Source: Pedobacter kyungheensis
GTDB lineage: Bacteria; Bacteroidota; Bacteroidia; Sphingobacteriales; Sphingobacteriaceae
Direction: 5' to 3'
Assembly: GCF_000812965.1 (NCBI RefSeq)
Contig: NZ_JSYN01000001.1
Coordinates: 167,501 to 231,500, forward strand
DNA: 64,000 nt
A program made the position numbers and the translations under genes. Shown in pieces: positions 63,852 through 64,000 of this stretch. The notes under the pieces are model-generated. The model did not search any database. It was given only the letters and a program-made list of their open reading frames with translations, and was not told where the DNA came from. The first letter of the stretch is position 1. Each line of letters starts with the position of its first letter.

Positions 63852-64000
63852 CGTCATTTCAATCCGATAGCTATTGGATGAAGCGAAGCAGAGAAAGCTC
63901 AAGTAGATTTCCCGACTCCTTTGCACTGCGCTACCATTGACAGACACCTAAGAATGTCGTCATTGCGAGAAGGCTTTTTCAGCCGACGAAGCAATCTTTA
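63852..64000. repeat. Intergenic repeat mosaic at the right edge
   Basis: CGTCATTTCAATCCGATAGC, then GAAGCGAAGCAGAGAAAG, and later GTCATTGCGAGAAGGC followed by GCCGACGAAGCAATCTT. These two units resemble dispersed elements common between Bacteroidota genes, here joined head to tail. The second contains an internal inverted GGC/GCC arm. No ORF is seen; it continues beyond the window. Confidence 0.5.

Overview
The window looks like chromosome from a Pedobacter-type member of the Sphingobacteriaceae (Bacteroidota). The reasons are three SusC/SusD outer-membrane uptake pairs, FecR/ECF-sigma pairs whose FecR carries a DUF4974-like tail, TlpA thioredoxins fused to DUF4369-like domains, many short Bacteroidota lipoprotein signals, and promoters of the TTTG / TAnnTTTG type. 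This assignment is inferred from families and motifs only. No plasmid, phage, IS element or CRISPR array was seen.

Layout. (1) 1-822: a phytase-like lipoprotein gene cut by the window edge. (2) 0.9-13.2 kb: ECF sigma -> FecR -> SusC with an STN domain -> SusD -> DUF4843 lipoprotein -> PKD-like lipoprotein -> TlpA thioredoxin, then a separately terminated trypsin-like/PDZ protease, all on the minus strand. (3) 13.4-18.6 kb: an exported sugar-isomerase-like barrel, an unrecognised cytoplasmic protein, an ABC-F ATPase with a TetR regulator, and an epoxide-hydrolase-type alpha/beta hydrolase. (4) 18.8-39.2 kb: a polysaccharide utilization locus with an AraC regulator, SusC (no STN)/SusD, a GH141-like beta-helix protein, two large paralogous secreted proteins that look like an unassigned glycoside hydrolase family, an alpha/alpha-toroid-like secreted protein, and a four-gene sugar operon (aldo/keto reductase, enolase-superfamily dehydratase, sodium-solute symporter, lipoprotein mutarotase). 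(5) 39.4-41.7 kb: kynureninase and tryptophan 2,3-dioxygenase. (6) 42.0-43.2 kb: a GH105-type unsaturated uronyl hydrolase. (7) 43.4-53.8 kb: a second ECF sigma/FecR/SusC(STN)/SusD locus ending in three tandem TlpA/DUF4369 thioredoxins. (8) 54-64 kb: a sulfatase, then housekeeping genes: tRNA-His, rnhA, fbp, a YfcE-type phosphodiesterase, a TrmN6-type methyltransferase, a small outer-membrane protein, a VOC protein and purL.

How the parts work together. The region-4 locus reads as capture (SusCD), cleavage (GH141-like, the two GH-like paralogues, possibly GH105), import (symporter) and non-phosphorylating oxidation of a 6-deoxyhexose such as L-fucose or L-rhamnose. A shared ~38-40 bp motif lies upstream of four of its transcription units and nowhere else that I found, so they probably form one regulon, plausibly under the AraC protein at 21670. 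The two sigma/FecR loci are wired differently: their SusC proteins carry the STN signalling domain, and the SusC of the AraC locus does not.

Most worth following up are the four-site motif, the two GH-like paralogues with a shared D-[FW]-D-G-[HQ]-E motif, and the exported mutarotase. Start sites were moved downstream of non-ATG or upstream alternatives in several genes, and the reason is given in each entry.
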